From Provencibacterium sp. (GTDB taxonomy: Bacteria; Bacillota; Clostridia; Oscillospirales; Ruminococcaceae), in NCBI GenBank assembly GCA_022793895.1, contig JAAWDS010000053.1:1-64000 (forward strand): DNA of 64,000 nucleotides, given 5' to 3'. Positions 8,418-17,518 of the stretch are shown here, piece after piece; position 1 is the first letter of the stretch, and every line of letters starts with the position of its first letter. A program made the position numbers and the translations under genes. The notes under the pieces were generated by a model. The model was not told the DNA's origin and did not search any database. It saw only the letters and a program-made list of their open reading frames with translations.

Positions 8418-9683
8418 ATGGGGACAAAGACCAAAAGCGCCGAGATCCTCTGCATCGGCACCGAGCTGCTGATGGGGGACATTGTAAACACTAACGCCGC
8501 CTATATCGCGCGCAGGCTGGCGGAGCTTGGGATCAACCTTTACCATCAGTCGGTCGTGGGGGATAATCCGGGGCGGCTGCGCGACAGCCTGGAGATCGCC
8601 TTTTCGCGGGCGGACATCGTGATTACCACCGGCGGGCTTGGCCCGACCTACGACGACCTGAGCAAAGAGACGGTCGCCGCCTTTTTCGGCCGGAAGCTCG
8701 TCCTGCACGCCGAGTCGCTCGAATGGCTGGAGAGCTATTTTACCCGGCTCGGCCGCCCCATGACCGAGAACAACCGCAAGCAGGCAATGATGCCGGAGGA
8801 CTGCACTGTTTTTCCCAACCCGAACGGCACCGCGCCCGGCTGCGCCATTGAGCAGGATGGGCGCATCGCCATTCTGCTCCCCGGCCCGCCGCGCGAGATG
8901 CAGCCGATGATGGATCACGCGGTGATCCCCTTTTTGCAGCGGTTTCAGGAGTACCGGCTGGTTTCGCACAACCTGCATTTCTTCGGCATTGGCGAATCCA
9001 CCCTGGAGGAAAAGCTGCGCGCGCTGATGACCTCCTCGATCAACCCCACCGTCGCTCCCTATGCGAAGACGGGCGAGGTGATGCTGCGGGTGACGGCGCG
9101 GGTGCAGGACCCCGCGGAGGCGGACGCCATCATGGCCCCGGCGCTCGCGGAGATTGACAAGGCCGCCGGTGAATTTCTCTATGGCGTGGATGTCGGCGAC
9201 CTGCAAACGGCGCTCTGCCGCGCGCTCAAGGAGAAGGGGCTGCACGTGGCGCTGGCAGAGAGCTGCACCGGAGGGATGACCGCCGCGCGGCTGACCGGCG
9301 TTCCCGGGGCTTCGCAGGTGTTCGAGTGCGGAATTTGCTGCTATTCCAACGCTATGAAGGAGCAGCTGGCGGGCGTGCGGCCCGGAACGCTTGCGCAGTA
9401 TGGCGCGGTCAGCGAAGAAACGGCCCGCGAGCTGGCTGCCGGTGCGCGCCGGGCGGGCGGCGCGCAGATCGGCGTTGGCATTACAGGCAACGCGGGCCCG
9501 GAGCCCTCCGAGGGCAAGCCGGTGGGCCTGGTTTATGTAGCGGTGGACAGCGGCTGGTATCAGGAGACGATCACCTTGAACATCGCCCGGAGGGATGACG
9601 ACGCCCGTGCATATATCCGCACCCTCGCCTCCTCCAACGCGCTGAACCTTGCACTGCGCGCCTGCCGGGCTTATCCGGGCTAG
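8418..9683 (+). CDS. cinA: CinA: MoCF-like domain plus NMN deamidase (PncC) domain
   Basis: 421 residues, full length. The N-terminal molybdopterin-binding-like domain (about 6-175; CIGTELLMGDIVNTNA, TTGGLGPTYDD) is a nucleotide pyrophosphatase in characterised homologues. The C-terminal CinA domain (about 260-415) holds SCTGG near residue 280 and GITGNAGPEPSEGKPVG, typical of nicotinamide-mononucleotide deamidases. Acts in pyridine nucleotide repair/salvage and, in transformable species, is linked to competence. The adjacent gene is a sirtuin that consumes NAD and releases nicotinamide. Confidence 0.95.
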   Translation: MGTKTKSAEILCIGTELLMGDIVNTNAAYIARRLAELGINLYHQSVVGDNPGRLRDSLEIAFSRADIVITTGGLGPTYDDLSKETVAAFFGRKLVLHAESLEWLESYFTRLGRPMTENNRKQAMMPEDCTVFPNPNGTAPGCAIEQDGRIAILLPGPPREMQPMMDHAVIPFLQRFQEYRLVSHNLHFFGIGESTLEEKLRALMTSSINPTVAPYAKTGEVMLRVTARVQDPAEADAIMAPALAEIDKAAGEFLYGVDVGDLQTALCRALKEKGLHVALAESCTGGMTAARLTGVPGASQVFECGICCYSNAMKEQLAGVRPGTLAQYGAVSEETARELAAGARRAGGAQIGVGITGNAGPEPSEGKPVGLVYVAVDSGWYQETITLNIARRDDDARAYIRTLASSNALNLALRACRAYPG

Positions 9684-9715
9684 CGCATTCTGCCGGGAAA
9701 GGAGGGAACGGCTGG

Positions 9716-10453
9716 ATGGACGAACGAACGGCCTTGCAGAAAATGGTGCGGGAGAGCCGCAGAGTGGTCTTTTTCGGCGGCGCGGGCATGTCCACCGAGA
9801 GCGGTATCCCCGATTTCCGCAGTGAGGATGGGCTGTACCGCCAGCAATTCCGTTATCCGCCGGAAACGATGCTTTCGATTGATTTTTATCGCGCGCACCC
9901 AGAGGAGTTCTATGATTTCTACCGCAAAAAGATGATCTGTCTGGATGCACAGCCCAACGCCGGGCACTACAAACTGGCGGAGCTGGAGCGGGCGGGAAAG
10001 CTCAGCGCCGTCGTCACCCAGAATATCGACGGACTGCACCAGCAGGCGGGAAATAAGCGGGTCTATGAGCTGCACGGATCGGTGCATCGCAACCTCTGCC
10101 GGAAATGCGGCCGGATCTATGACGCACGCTTTATTCTGAACAGCGAGGGGCTTCCGCGCTGTGCCTGCGGAGGGCTGCTCAAGCCGGATGTCGTGCTCTA
10201 TGGCGAGCCGCTGGATGAAAAGACGGTGGAGGGGAGCATTGCGGCGATTCGGGAGGCGGATCTGCTGGTGATCGGCGGTACCTCGCTGGCGGTCTGGCCC
10301 GCCGCCGGGCTCATTGATTATTACCGGGGAAAGCGACTGGTACTCATCAACCGCACCGAAACCCCGGCGGACGGCCGGGCGGATCTGGTTCTGCGCGCTA
10401 GCATCGGCCAGGTGCTGGGCGCGCTGCGGGTGGAAGAGGGGGGAGAGGCATGA
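9716..10453 (+). CDS. cobB: NAD-dependent protein deacylase (sirtuin)
   Basis: 245 residues. Sir2 hallmarks are all present: [14 protein letters not shown] (residues 22-35), TQNIDGLH (about 100-107), catalytic His in ELHGS (about 119), and a zinc ribbon of two Cys pairs (CRKC and CACG). It removes acyl groups from lysines using NAD, releasing nicotinamide and O-acyl-ADP-ribose. The ribosome site AAAGGAGGGAA precedes ATG 9716. The gene overlaps the next one by 4 bases (ATGA), so the two are translationally coupled. Confidence 0.95.
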   Translation: MDERTALQKMVRESRRVVFFGGAGMSTESGIPDFRSEDGLYRQQFRYPPETMLSIDFYRAHPEEFYDFYRKKMICLDAQPNAGHYKLAELERAGKLSAVVTQNIDGLHQQAGNKRVYELHGSVHRNLCRKCGRIYDARFILNSEGLPRCACGGLLKPDVVLYGEPLDEKTVEGSIAAIREADLLVIGGTSLAVWPAAGLIDYYRGKRLVLINRTETPADGRADLVLRASIGQVLGALRVEEGGEA

Positions 10454-10719
10454 AGGTATTGCTTCTTTTTCTGGCTCTTATCAACCTAGTCTCCTTCACC
10501 GTCTGCGGCTGGGATAAATATGCCGCCATCCGCCGCCGGTGGCGGGTGCCGGAGAGACGGCTGCTGCTTCTGGGCTTTTTCGGCGGGGCGCTGGGCCTCT
10601 GGGGGGCGATGCTTCTCTTCCGCCACAAGACGCGGCATTGGTATTTTGCTTATGGCGCGCCTGCAATGTTGATTTTGCAGATAGCCGGTCTCTTGTGGTT
10701 GATGGGCCGGTTAGCTTAG
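10450..10719 (+). CDS. DUF1294 family membrane protein
   Basis: 89 residues with about three hydrophobic segments (2-18, 38-56, 69-87) and the DUF1294 hallmarks: CGWDKYAAIRRRWRVPE near the N-terminus and GGALGLWGAMLLFRHKTRHWYF in the middle. An integral membrane protein of unknown function, common in Firmicutes. Its ATG overlaps the sirtuin stop. Confidence 0.85.
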   Translation: MKVLLLFLALINLVSFTVCGWDKYAAIRRRWRVPERRLLLLGFFGGALGLWGAMLLFRHKTRHWYFAYGAPAMLILQIAGLLWLMGRLA

Positions 10720-10753
10720 AAAGCCCTGGTATTGGAAAGGAGCGGGGACGGCG

Positions 10754-11881
10754 GTGAATGTCCTTATCAGCGAGGGCGGACTCACCATCCGGAAGATGGA
10801 GGGGGACGCGGCGGATCTGGGACTGTTTTTAAAATGGATGACCGATCCGCAGACGATGAAATATTGGGATGGAATGACCGAACGGTATACCTATGACCGG
10901 GTGGCGGAAGGGTACCGGAAGCATTTGGAGGAGGGGGTAACGCCCTGCATCCTGGTGTATAACGGCGCGCCTATCGGATATTTCCAGTTCTGCCCCATCC
11001 GGAACGCCGGAGATTATGAGGTTCCGGAGAAGCTCTATTCCCAGTTCGTAAATGAAAGTGAAACGGTCTATGGGATTGATATGTTTTTGGGCGAAGCGGC
11101 CTGCCGGGATCGCGGGCTTGGCACGGCGAGCCTATTACTTTTGAGCAAAGCGCTGTTCCGGGACTACCGGGCGGACCTTCTGCTCATCGATCCGAAGGTC
11201 CATAATGCACGGGCCATCTGCTGCTATCACAAATGCGGGTTCGAGGACTATTTCACCGTCCCACATAGGGAGCTACAGGATGGGGTGTACCACGACAGTC
11301 TGATTATGGGGCTGCGGAGAGCTGATCCCCGGCAGGGACTGAGGATCCCGCCGGAGAACGCAGCTAAGGGCTTCTCCTGCCAGGAGGTGGACGAGAAGGA
11401 TTTTTCGGGATACCTGCGCATGAAAAGAGATTGCTTTGAAGCCTATGTAGATGAATATTATGGCGGCTGGGCCGAAGAGGATCAACTCCGCATGAATCGG
11501 GAGACTTTTGAAAAAACGTGCGGACAGACCTGCTTCCAGAAAATTCTTTGGAACGGGGAGCTGGCGGGCTTTTGGGGATATGACGAGCGGGAGGATCGGA
11601 TCGGCGGCCTTACCATCCAGTTGATAGAGGCAGCCCGGAATCAGGGGCTTGGTTCTTTTTTCCTGCGGGAGATAACCGCCCTGTCCGATCGGACGGGGAA
11701 ACCCGCTTTCCTTCAGGTTTTCAGATTCAATCCTGCTCAAAATTTGTATAGCCGGTTTGGCTTCCGGGTCTATGAAACGACTGCCTCCCACTACCATATG
11801 CGCTATGATCCGCCGGGAAAAGAAGAACGGAAAGAAGGCCGGCCATTTGAAAGGTCCGGCATTTTAAGAAGGGAGCAATAG
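10754..11881 (+). CDS. Tandem GNAT N-acetyltransferase
   Basis: 375 residues, two GNAT units in one chain. The first (about 5-185) resembles AAC(6')-type acetyltransferases (FLKWMTDPQTMKYWDG, YGIDMFLGEAACRDRGLGTASL). The second (about 205-350) has a weaker acetyl-CoA loop (IEAARNQGLGSFFL). Both use an R/Q-x-x-G-L/x-G pattern for acetyl-CoA binding. Start is GTG 10754 behind GGAAAGGAGCGGGG. The first half raises the possibility of aminoglycoside acetylation, but the substrate cannot be deduced. Confidence 0.8.
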   Translation: MNVLISEGGLTIRKMEGDAADLGLFLKWMTDPQTMKYWDGMTERYTYDRVAEGYRKHLEEGVTPCILVYNGAPIGYFQFCPIRNAGDYEVPEKLYSQFVNESETVYGIDMFLGEAACRDRGLGTASLLLLSKALFRDYRADLLLIDPKVHNARAICCYHKCGFEDYFTVPHRELQDGVYHDSLIMGLRRADPRQGLRIPPENAAKGFSCQEVDEKDFSGYLRMKRDCFEAYVDEYYGGWAEEDQLRMNRETFEKTCGQTCFQKILWNGELAGFWGYDEREDRIGGLTIQLIEAARNQGLGSFFLREITALSDRTGKPAFLQVFRFNPAQNLYSRFGFRVYETTASHYHMRYDPPGKEERKEGRPFERSGILRREQ

Positions 11882-11884
11882 CCA

Positions 11885-12256
11885 GTGCAATTTCGTTTGG
11901 AGCACAACAACTATAACGTTCTGGATTTGGAGCGGAGCCTGCGGTTTTATGCCGATGCGCTCGGCCTCACCGAACAGCGCCGCAAGCAAGCAGAGGACGG
12001 CAGCTTTATCATCGTATTTTTGGGCGACGGGCAGACGCAGCACGCCGTGGAGCTGACCTGGCTGCGCGATCGCAAGCAGCCCTATAACCTGGGGGACAAC
12101 GAGATCCACCTGGCCCTGTCGGTCGATGATTATGAGGCTGCGCACGCACGCCACGAAAAGATGGGCTGCATCTGCTATGAAAACCCGTCGATGGGGATTT
12201 ATTTCATTTCGGACCCGGATGGCTACTGGATCGAAATCATCCCGCAGAAGCGGTAA
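11885..12256 (+). CDS. VOC family protein (lactoylglutathione lyase-like)
   Basis: 123 residues, one vicinal-oxygen-chelate fold of two beta-alpha-beta units. Metal ligands are plausibly His7 (EHNNYNV), Glu54 (VELTW), His74 (EIHLAL) and a C-terminal Glu in YWIEIIP. It resembles glyoxalase I, which detoxifies methylglyoxal adducts. Start is GTG 11885, 3 bp after the upstream stop; GAAGGGAGC lies within the end of the upstream gene. Confidence 0.8.
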   Translation: MQFRLEHNNYNVLDLERSLRFYADALGLTEQRRKQAEDGSFIIVFLGDGQTQHAVELTWLRDRKQPYNLGDNEIHLALSVDDYEAAHARHEKMGCICYENPSMGIYFISDPDGYWIEIIPQKR

Positions 12257-12294
12257 AGCGCCCGCTGGACAGCGAAAGGAAGGGGAGGACAACA

Positions 12295-13443
12295 TTGAAC
12301 TACCGGCCGTTAGGGAACACCGGCCTTATGGTCAGTGAGATTGGTTTGGGGTGCGAGGGATTCAGCGAAGAGAACTATGCCCTCACGCAAAAGCTCCTGG
12401 ATGTAGCCGAGGAACACGGCGTCAACTATTTCGATCTCTATGCCTCCGATCCGGAGCTACGCGCGGCGGTGGGCAGAGCGCTGCGCGGCCGCCGGGAAAG
12501 GTTTATCATCCAGGGCCATATCTGCTCGGTTTGGCAGAACGGGCAGTATAAGCGCAGCCGGAAGCTCGACGAGGTAAAGGAAGGGTTCGAAGATCAGCTC
12601 CGCCTGCTGCAAACCGACTATTTAGATATCGGCATGATTCACTATTGCGATGCGCTGTCCGATTGGGAGGAGATCTGCCGGGACGGCGTTTTGGACTATG
12701 CCCTCGAACTCAAACGGCAGGGACGCATCCGCCGCATCGGGCTGAGCAGCCACAACCCGGAGGTGGCGCTGGCGGCTGTGCGCGGCGGGCAGGTGGAGGT
12801 GCTGATGTTCAGCGTGAATCCCTGCTACGATCTGCTGCCGGCGAACGAGGACATCAACCAGCTCTTTAACGGAGAAAATTATCAGGCCCCGCTGGTGAAT
12901 ATGGATCCCATGCGCCAGGAGCTTTATGAAGCCTGCCAGACGCTGGGCGTCGGTATTACGGTGATGAAGGCTTTCGGCGGCGGGGACCTGCTGAATGCAG
13001 AGCTTTCTCCTGCCGGGAAGGCGCTGAGCGTCTGCCAGTGCCTGCATTATGCGCTGACCCGCCCCGGAGTGGCCACCGTTTTGGCAGGCGCTCATTCGGT
13101 CGGGCAGCTGGAGGAGAGCCTTGCTTATGAAACGGCGGCGGAGGAAGAAAAGGACTATGCGCCCGCCTTCGCCTCCTTCCCTAAAATCAGTTGGAAAGGG
13201 CACTGCATGTATTGCAGCCACTGCGCTCCCTGCCCGAAGCAGATCGACGTGGCCTCGGTGACAAAGTTTTTAAACCTGGCCGCCGCGCAGCCGAGCGTGC
13301 CCGAAACGGTGCGGGAGCACTATGCGCTTCTAACGCATCACGCCGGGGAATGTATCCGCTGCGGCGCTTGCGAGACCCGCTGCCCGTTTGAGGTCCCGAT
13401 TATGGACAACATGCAGCAGGCGGCCGCCGTTTTCGGAAAGTAG
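12295..13443 (+). CDS. Aldo/keto reductase with C-terminal 4Fe-4S domain
   Basis: 382 residues. The N-terminal (alpha/beta)8 barrel (about 1-280) has AKR motifs (GNTGLMVSEIGLGCEG, YFDLYASDPELRAAVGRAL, IRRIGLSSH). The C-terminus carries CMYCSHCAPCPKQID and CIRCGACETRCPFEVPI, two ferredoxin-like Cys clusters. This combination is the common anaerobe redox family (COG1453). The start is TTG 12295, set by GGGGAGG six bases upstream. Likely an electron-transfer oxidoreductase with unknown substrate. Confidence 0.9.
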   Translation: MNYRPLGNTGLMVSEIGLGCEGFSEENYALTQKLLDVAEEHGVNYFDLYASDPELRAAVGRALRGRRERFIIQGHICSVWQNGQYKRSRKLDEVKEGFEDQLRLLQTDYLDIGMIHYCDALSDWEEICRDGVLDYALELKRQGRIRRIGLSSHNPEVALAAVRGGQVEVLMFSVNPCYDLLPANEDINQLFNGENYQAPLVNMDPMRQELYEACQTLGVGITVMKAFGGGDLLNAELSPAGKALSVCQCLHYALTRPGVATVLAGAHSVGQLEESLAYETAAEEEKDYAPAFASFPKISWKGHCMYCSHCAPCPKQIDVASVTKFLNLAAAQPSVPETVREHYALLTHHAGECIRCGACETRCPFEVPIMDNMQQAAAVFGK

Positions 13444-13502
13444 TGTCCGTATAGCCGCGGGGAACCGGGCCGCTCTGTGCGCTCTCTGAAAGGAGAAATG
13501 GG

Positions 13503-13976
13503 ATGAAGCTGCTTTTTAAACAGCGTTTCTTTTCCTGGCTGGATAGCTACGATATTTTTCAGGAGGATGGATCGGTGGCCTATACCGTGGAGGGGCAGCT
13601 CTCTTGGGGGCATAAGCTGGTTATTGCCGATACGCAGGGCCGGGAGCTGGGCATGGTAAAAGAAGAGGTGTTCACCTTTCTGCCGCGCTTCCTTCTCTAC
13701 CTGGAGGGGCGGGAGGTAGGCTGCATTCAAAAGAAGCTCACCCTTTTTAAGCCGGTCTTTGAGCTGGATTGCCTGGGCTGGCGGATAGAGGGGGATCTCC
13801 TCGAATGGGATTATACGATTACCGACGCCTCCGGCGTCGAGGTCGCGGTTATCTCCAAGGAAATATTCCGCTTTACCGACACCTATGTACTGGATATCCG
13901 GGAGGCGCGCGACGCCGTCTATGTGCTGATGATCGCGCTGGCAATTGATGCGGCGAAATGCTCCTCCGGCGGCTGA
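13503..13976 (+). CDS. LURP-one-related (tubby-like) family protein
   Basis: 157 residues, nearly all beta-strand, with LURP-one pattern: FSWLDSYDIFQEDGSVAYTVEGQLSWGHKL, GMVKEEVFTFLPRF, DLLEWDYTITDASG, and a C-terminal helix that ends LMIALAIDAA. The family shares the phospholipid-scramblase/tubby fold. Bacterial members are uncharacterised. The ribosome site is AAAGGAGAAATGGG. Confidence 0.85.
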   Translation: MKLLFKQRFFSWLDSYDIFQEDGSVAYTVEGQLSWGHKLVIADTQGRELGMVKEEVFTFLPRFLLYLEGREVGCIQKKLTLFKPVFELDCLGWRIEGDLLEWDYTITDASGVEVAVISKEIFRFTDTYVLDIREARDAVYVLMIALAIDAAKCSSGG

Positions 13977-14022
13977 GCGGTTCCTTACCGATCGTTATCC
14001 TGCAAAAAGGAAGGGGATAAAA

Positions 14023-14562
14023 GTGGAACAATGGGATTTATACGATGAAAACCGACGCCCGTTAGGGCGGACGATGACGCGTGGCGAGCCGGTGGAGCCG
14101 GGATCCTTCCATCTGTCGGTAGCAGTGTGGACGGTGAATTCCCTGCAAAGGATCCTGCTGACCCGCCGCGACCCGGATAAGCCGGAGTACCCGAACTTTT
14201 GGGAGTGTACCGGCGGATCGGCTCTGGCGGGGGAGGACAGCCGTACCGCAGCTGTACGCGAGCTGTGGGAGGAAACGGGGATTCCGGCTGAAAAATCCGA
14301 GCTCACGCAGTTAGGCTCCCTCCAGGAAGAGGATTGCTTTGTGGATACCTATATCCTTCGCCGGGATATCCCGGCGGAGGCCCTTCGCTTGCAGCCGGGA
14401 GAAACAGTGGAGGCCCGGTGGGTGTCGCTGCCGCAGTTGGATGAGATGATCGACGCAGGCATCGTCGCGCCGCCGGTCGTAGGAAGGCTCTGTCTCCTGC
14501 GCGAGCGGTTCGAGCGCTTTTTAGAGGGGGAAACGCTCGAAGATCCGGCGGGAAAAGATTAA
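14023..14562 (+). CDS. Nudix hydrolase
   Basis: 179 residues from GTG 14023. A complete Nudix box is present (about residues 65-87): the pattern G-x5-E-x7-REL-x-EE-x-GI is filled by GSALAGEDSRTAAV followed by RELWEETGI. The N-terminus (QWDLYDENRRPLGRTMTRGE) resembles IPP-isomerase/YfcD-type Nudix proteins. GTG 14023 is preferred over upstream starts because AAGGAAGGGG lies six bases before it and the choice avoids overlap with the upstream gene. Confidence 0.9.
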   Translation: MEQWDLYDENRRPLGRTMTRGEPVEPGSFHLSVAVWTVNSLQRILLTRRDPDKPEYPNFWECTGGSALAGEDSRTAAVRELWEETGIPAEKSELTQLGSLQEEDCFVDTYILRRDIPAEALRLQPGETVEARWVSLPQLDEMIDAGIVAPPVVGRLCLLRERFERFLEGETLEDPAGKD

Positions 14563-14646
14563 ATTTTTCGGGCCGCGGCATAGAGACGGACCGGAGGGGA
14601 CACCATGGAGAGGGACGAATAGCGATGGGAAGGGGTAAAGAACGGC

Positions 14647-15186
14647 ATGATCTTATCGGGCAAGGAGATTGAGCGGCGCTTGGGGAAGGATATTGTGATC
14701 GATCCCTTTTCCCCGGACCGTTTGAACGCCAACAGCTATAATCTGACGCTGCACAACGAGCTGCTGGTCTATGAGGATACGGTGCTGGACATGAAGAAGC
14801 CGAACGCTACGCGGCGGCTGATCATCCCTTCCGAGGGCTTGCGGCTGGAGCCGGACCGGCTCTATTTGGGCAGGACCCGCGAATATACCCGAACGGAAAA
14901 AACCGTCCCCATGCTGGAGGGGCGATCCTCCACCGGCCGGCTTGGCCTGTTCGTACATGTGACGGCCGGTTTTGGCGACGTCGGCTTTTCCGGGTATTGG
15001 ACGTTGGAGATCTACTGCGTTCAGCCTATTATCATCTATCCGGGCGTCGAGATCTGCCAGATCTATTACCACGACATTTTAGGCGATTATGAGAAATACC
15101 ACAGCGAAAAATATCAGAACAATACCGATATCCAACCCAGCCGCCTCTATCTGGATTTTTTAAAAACCAGACAAGCCGGGGAATGA
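14647..15186 (+). CDS. dcd: dCTP deaminase
   Basis: 179 residues. The family core is intact: EGRSSTGRLGLFVHVTAG with the Ser and Arg that bind triphosphate, then GFSGYWTLEI with the catalytic Glu. The short DUTPase-like fold forms trimers and deaminates dCTP to dUTP (or directly to dUMP in bifunctional members; I cannot tell which here). Ribosome site GGGAAGGGG before ATG 14647. Supplies precursors for thymidylate. Confidence 0.93.
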   Translation: MILSGKEIERRLGKDIVIDPFSPDRLNANSYNLTLHNELLVYEDTVLDMKKPNATRRLIIPSEGLRLEPDRLYLGRTREYTRTEKTVPMLEGRSSTGRLGLFVHVTAGFGDVGFSGYWTLEIYCVQPIIIYPGVEICQIYYHDILGDYEKYHSEKYQNNTDIQPSRLYLDFLKTRQAGE

Positions 15187-15210
15187 TCCGATCGGTAGGG
15201 AGGAAACGAG

Positions 15211-15777
15211 ATGAAATCCAGAATCCCCGTGGATGAGCGCGCACTTTATTTCCATGCCGGAGAGGACGAAGGGGAGTTTTTGGCCGTTCAAACGGCGTTG
15301 GAGCGTATCCGCATCCCGGTTCGGCGGTTGGACGCCGCAGCCTTGGATGAAAAGCTGGGGGTGCTGGCGGGTTCTGCTCCCGTTCAGGCGGGCGCACCGG
15401 CGCAGGAGCCGGGGCTGCGCGACGCGCTGATTTTCAAATCCCTCACTCGCGCACGGTTGGAGGAAGCTCTTGCGGCCCTGAACCGCGTGCAGGCGGGAAG
15501 GGGGGCGCTCAAGGCGGTGCTGACCCCAACGAATCAGACCTGGAGCCTGCGCAGCCTTTTGGGCGAGCTGGAAAAGGAAGAAGCGCTGATGAACTGCTAT
15601 CAGCGGCTGCATACCCGTGTTCAGGAGGCGGATCAAAGGTTGGGCGCGCAGCCGGCCGGCACGCTGCCGGAGGCTCTTGAGAAAGCGCGTAAGATCCTGC
15701 AAAGCGATTCCCCCTCCTTACCGGAGCTGCAAGAGGCGGAGAAAGAGCTGGACCTGCTGTTGGAAAGCCTTGCCTAG
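15211..15777 (+). CDS. DUF3783 domain protein
   Basis: 188 residues. The central block (about 70-125: ALIFKSLTRARLEEALAALN ... KAVLTPTNQTWSLRSLLGEL) matches DUF3783. The N-terminal half is variable, and the C-terminal ~55 residues form charged helices likely to be coiled coil. Function unknown. Ribosome site GGGAGGAAACGAG before ATG. Confidence 0.75.
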   Translation: MKSRIPVDERALYFHAGEDEGEFLAVQTALERIRIPVRRLDAAALDEKLGVLAGSAPVQAGAPAQEPGLRDALIFKSLTRARLEEALAALNRVQAGRGALKAVLTPTNQTWSLRSLLGELEKEEALMNCYQRLHTRVQEADQRLGAQPAGTLPEALEKARKILQSDSPSLPELQEAEKELDLLLESLA

Positions 15778-15961
15778 CCCTCTCTTCCCGGTCTGTTTTT
15801 CTATTCTCTCCCGGCCGGCGCGGGGAACCTGCAAGCGTTTTGGGAAAATAGGCGGATGGGAACGCCGGAATCCGTCCTGTTTTTGCCGGCAGAGGCGGGC
15901 GGCTGCCCGCCGGATAGGCCCGCCGGACATACACGGCGGGCGGGAAAAGGAGGAATTTACA

Positions 15962-17137
15962 TTGATTATTGAGCCTAAGATCCGAGGCTTTATCTGCACC
16001 ACCGCCCATCCGGAGGGGTGCTTGGAAAATGTGAAGCGCCAGGCGGAGTATGCGAAAAGCCATCCCGTGAAGGGCGCCCGCAAGGCGCTGGTGATCGGCG
16101 CTTCAGCCGGGTATGGCTTGGCTACGCGCATCTGCGCCGCCTTTAGCTGTAAGGCCGATACCCTCGGCGTTATCTTCGATAAGCCTGCATCCGGCGGACG
16201 CACCGCAAGCGCAGGCTGGTACAACACCGCCGCCCTTGAACGGCTGGCGGCGGAAGAAGGGCTTTATGCCGCCACCATCAACGGCGACGCTTTCTCCAAA
16301 GAGGTGAAGGAGGGGGCGATAGCGCGCATCCGCCGCGATCTGGGGCAGGTGGATCTGGTGATCTATTCGCTGGCCGCTCCCCGGCGCACCCTGCCGGATG
16401 GAACGGTCCGATCCTCGGTGCTGAAAACGGTGGGCGCGCCCTATACCGAGCGCACCATCGATCTGAAAAAGCGCGAATTGGCAGAGGTGACGATACCGCC
16501 CGCCAGCGAAGAGGAAATTGCCGCCACCGTAGAGGTGATGGGCGGCGAGGATTGGGAGGACTGGATAGAGGCGCTGGCCGCCGCGGGCGTTCTGACGAAG
16601 GACGCTGTCACAGCCGCCTATTCCTATATCGGCCCGGAGCGGACGCATCCGATCTATCTGGATGGATCCATCGGCCGCGCGAAAGAAGATTTGTATCAGG
16701 CTAGCCGGCGTATTGAGGAGAAGCATCCCGGCCTGCGCGCCTTCATTTCGGTAAACAAGGCGCTGGTCACGCAGTCCAGCTCCGCCATCCCGATTGTCCC
16801 GCTGTATATCTCGATTCTCTATAAGGTCATGAAGGAGATGGGGCTGCATGAGGGCTGCATCGAGCAGATGAGCCGCCTGTTCTGCGATAGGCTCTATGCG
16901 GACAACCTCCCGCTCGACAACCGGGGGATGATCCGTCTGGATGATTGGGAGATGCGTCCGGAAGTGCAGGCGAAGGTGGACGCCGCCTGGAAGCGGCTGG
17001 CGGATGGCAGCCTGGAAGAGCTGGCGGATATCGATGGGTATTGGGAAGATTTCTATCAAATGTTCGGCTTCCACCTCCCCGGCGTGGACTATGGGAAGGA
17101 TGTAGAAACGGAGGTCGAAATCCCCAGCATCGGCTGA
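15962..17137 (+). CDS. fabV: trans-2-enoyl-ACP/CoA reductase (FabV/Ter)
   Basis: 391 residues from TTG 15962, with AAGGAGG eight bases upstream and no closer ATG. Family features: KALVIGASAGYGLATRI is the NADH-binding glycine-rich loop (about 43-59), and the catalytic Tyr-x8-Lys motif occurs as YLDGSIGRAK near residue 230. FabV reduces enoyl thioesters, either in fatty acid synthesis or, as Ter, in butyrate-type fermentation. An open frame runs upstream to 15617, but it is antisense-like filler overlapping the DUF3783 gene. Confidence 0.93.
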   Translation: MIIEPKIRGFICTTAHPEGCLENVKRQAEYAKSHPVKGARKALVIGASAGYGLATRICAAFSCKADTLGVIFDKPASGGRTASAGWYNTAALERLAAEEGLYAATINGDAFSKEVKEGAIARIRRDLGQVDLVIYSLAAPRRTLPDGTVRSSVLKTVGAPYTERTIDLKKRELAEVTIPPASEEEIAATVEVMGGEDWEDWIEALAAAGVLTKDAVTAAYSYIGPERTHPIYLDGSIGRAKEDLYQASRRIEEKHPGLRAFISVNKALVTQSSSAIPIVPLYISILYKVMKEMGLHEGCIEQMSRLFCDRLYADNLPLDNRGMIRLDDWEMRPEVQAKVDAAWKRLADGSLEELADIDGYWEDFYQMFGFHLPGVDYGKDVETEVEIPSIG

Positions 17138-17147
17138 GGCAAAACAA

Positions 17148-17380
17148 AAGCTGCTTCTATGGGCGGCGAAGATTGATAAAAAATAGCGAAATAGGATGAG
17201 AGAAAAGCGCGTTGCAAAATAGAAAAGATCTTCCGGTCAGGCGATCCTCCGGCTTGCAGAAACCGGAAAAAGCGGCGGTTTCGCGCCATTCGGCGCGAAA
17301 TTTGGGGCGTAATCTTCGCTCCAAAAGCAGCTTTTTCAGAAGGGCGTGTTGCAAAACGAAAGTTTTGCAACACGCCCTTT
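17148..17380. repeat. Composite palindromic repeat element, copy A
   Basis: The element ends in a perfect hairpin, 17342-17377 (16-bp arms, core GTTGCAAAA, loop GAAA). Immediately before it is a ~37-bp module (17304-17340, GGGGCGTAATCTTCGC then CAAAAGCAGCTTTTTC) nearly identical to one beside copy C at 46.9 kb. A degenerate inverted copy of that module lies at 17148-17176, and a half-palindrome GCGCGTTGCAAAAT at 17207-17220. The whole could be a small non-autonomous element. The last hairpin may also terminate fabV. Confidence 0.75.
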
Positions 17381-17434
17381 GGGCGCTACGAAAACGGCAG
17401 GCGGTTGGCCACACTCCTGAAAGGGGGTGAGGAT

Positions 17435-17518
17435 ATGCCAATAACCATAACGTTACATATCTTCGGATTCACTGTAACGATACGGATAAAAGGCAGAAAC
17501 CGCCACTCCCACAAGTGA
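17435..17518 (+). CDS. 27-residue small ORF, possible type I toxin-like peptide
   Basis: Translation begins MPITITLHIFGFTVTIRI and continues KGRNRHSHK before TGA at 17516-17518. A strong ribosome site (GGGGGTGAGG) lies just before the ATG, unusual for chance. The peptide is an alternating hydrophobic strand with a cationic tail. Its last ten codons lie within the hairpin and region copied by the predicted antisense RNA on the other strand. No promoter is obvious upstream, though the palindromic repeat is close by. I do not recognise a named family. Confidence 0.55.
   Translation: MPITITLHIFGFTVTIRIKGRNRHSHK

Noticed and set aside
8226-9950. Long minus-strand open frame opposite cinA and the sirtuin (574 codons)
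   Set aside because: No recognisable domain, Arg/His/Gly-rich composition, and it is antisense to two genes with full family motifs; high-GC codon usage creates such shadows. The same applies to long antisense frames at 3670-4599, 7357-8427 and 16103-17074.
15617-15961. N-terminal extension of FabV to an upstream ATG
   Set aside because: It overlaps the DUF3783 gene, has no FabV homology, and TTG 15962 has AAGGAGG at ideal spacing.
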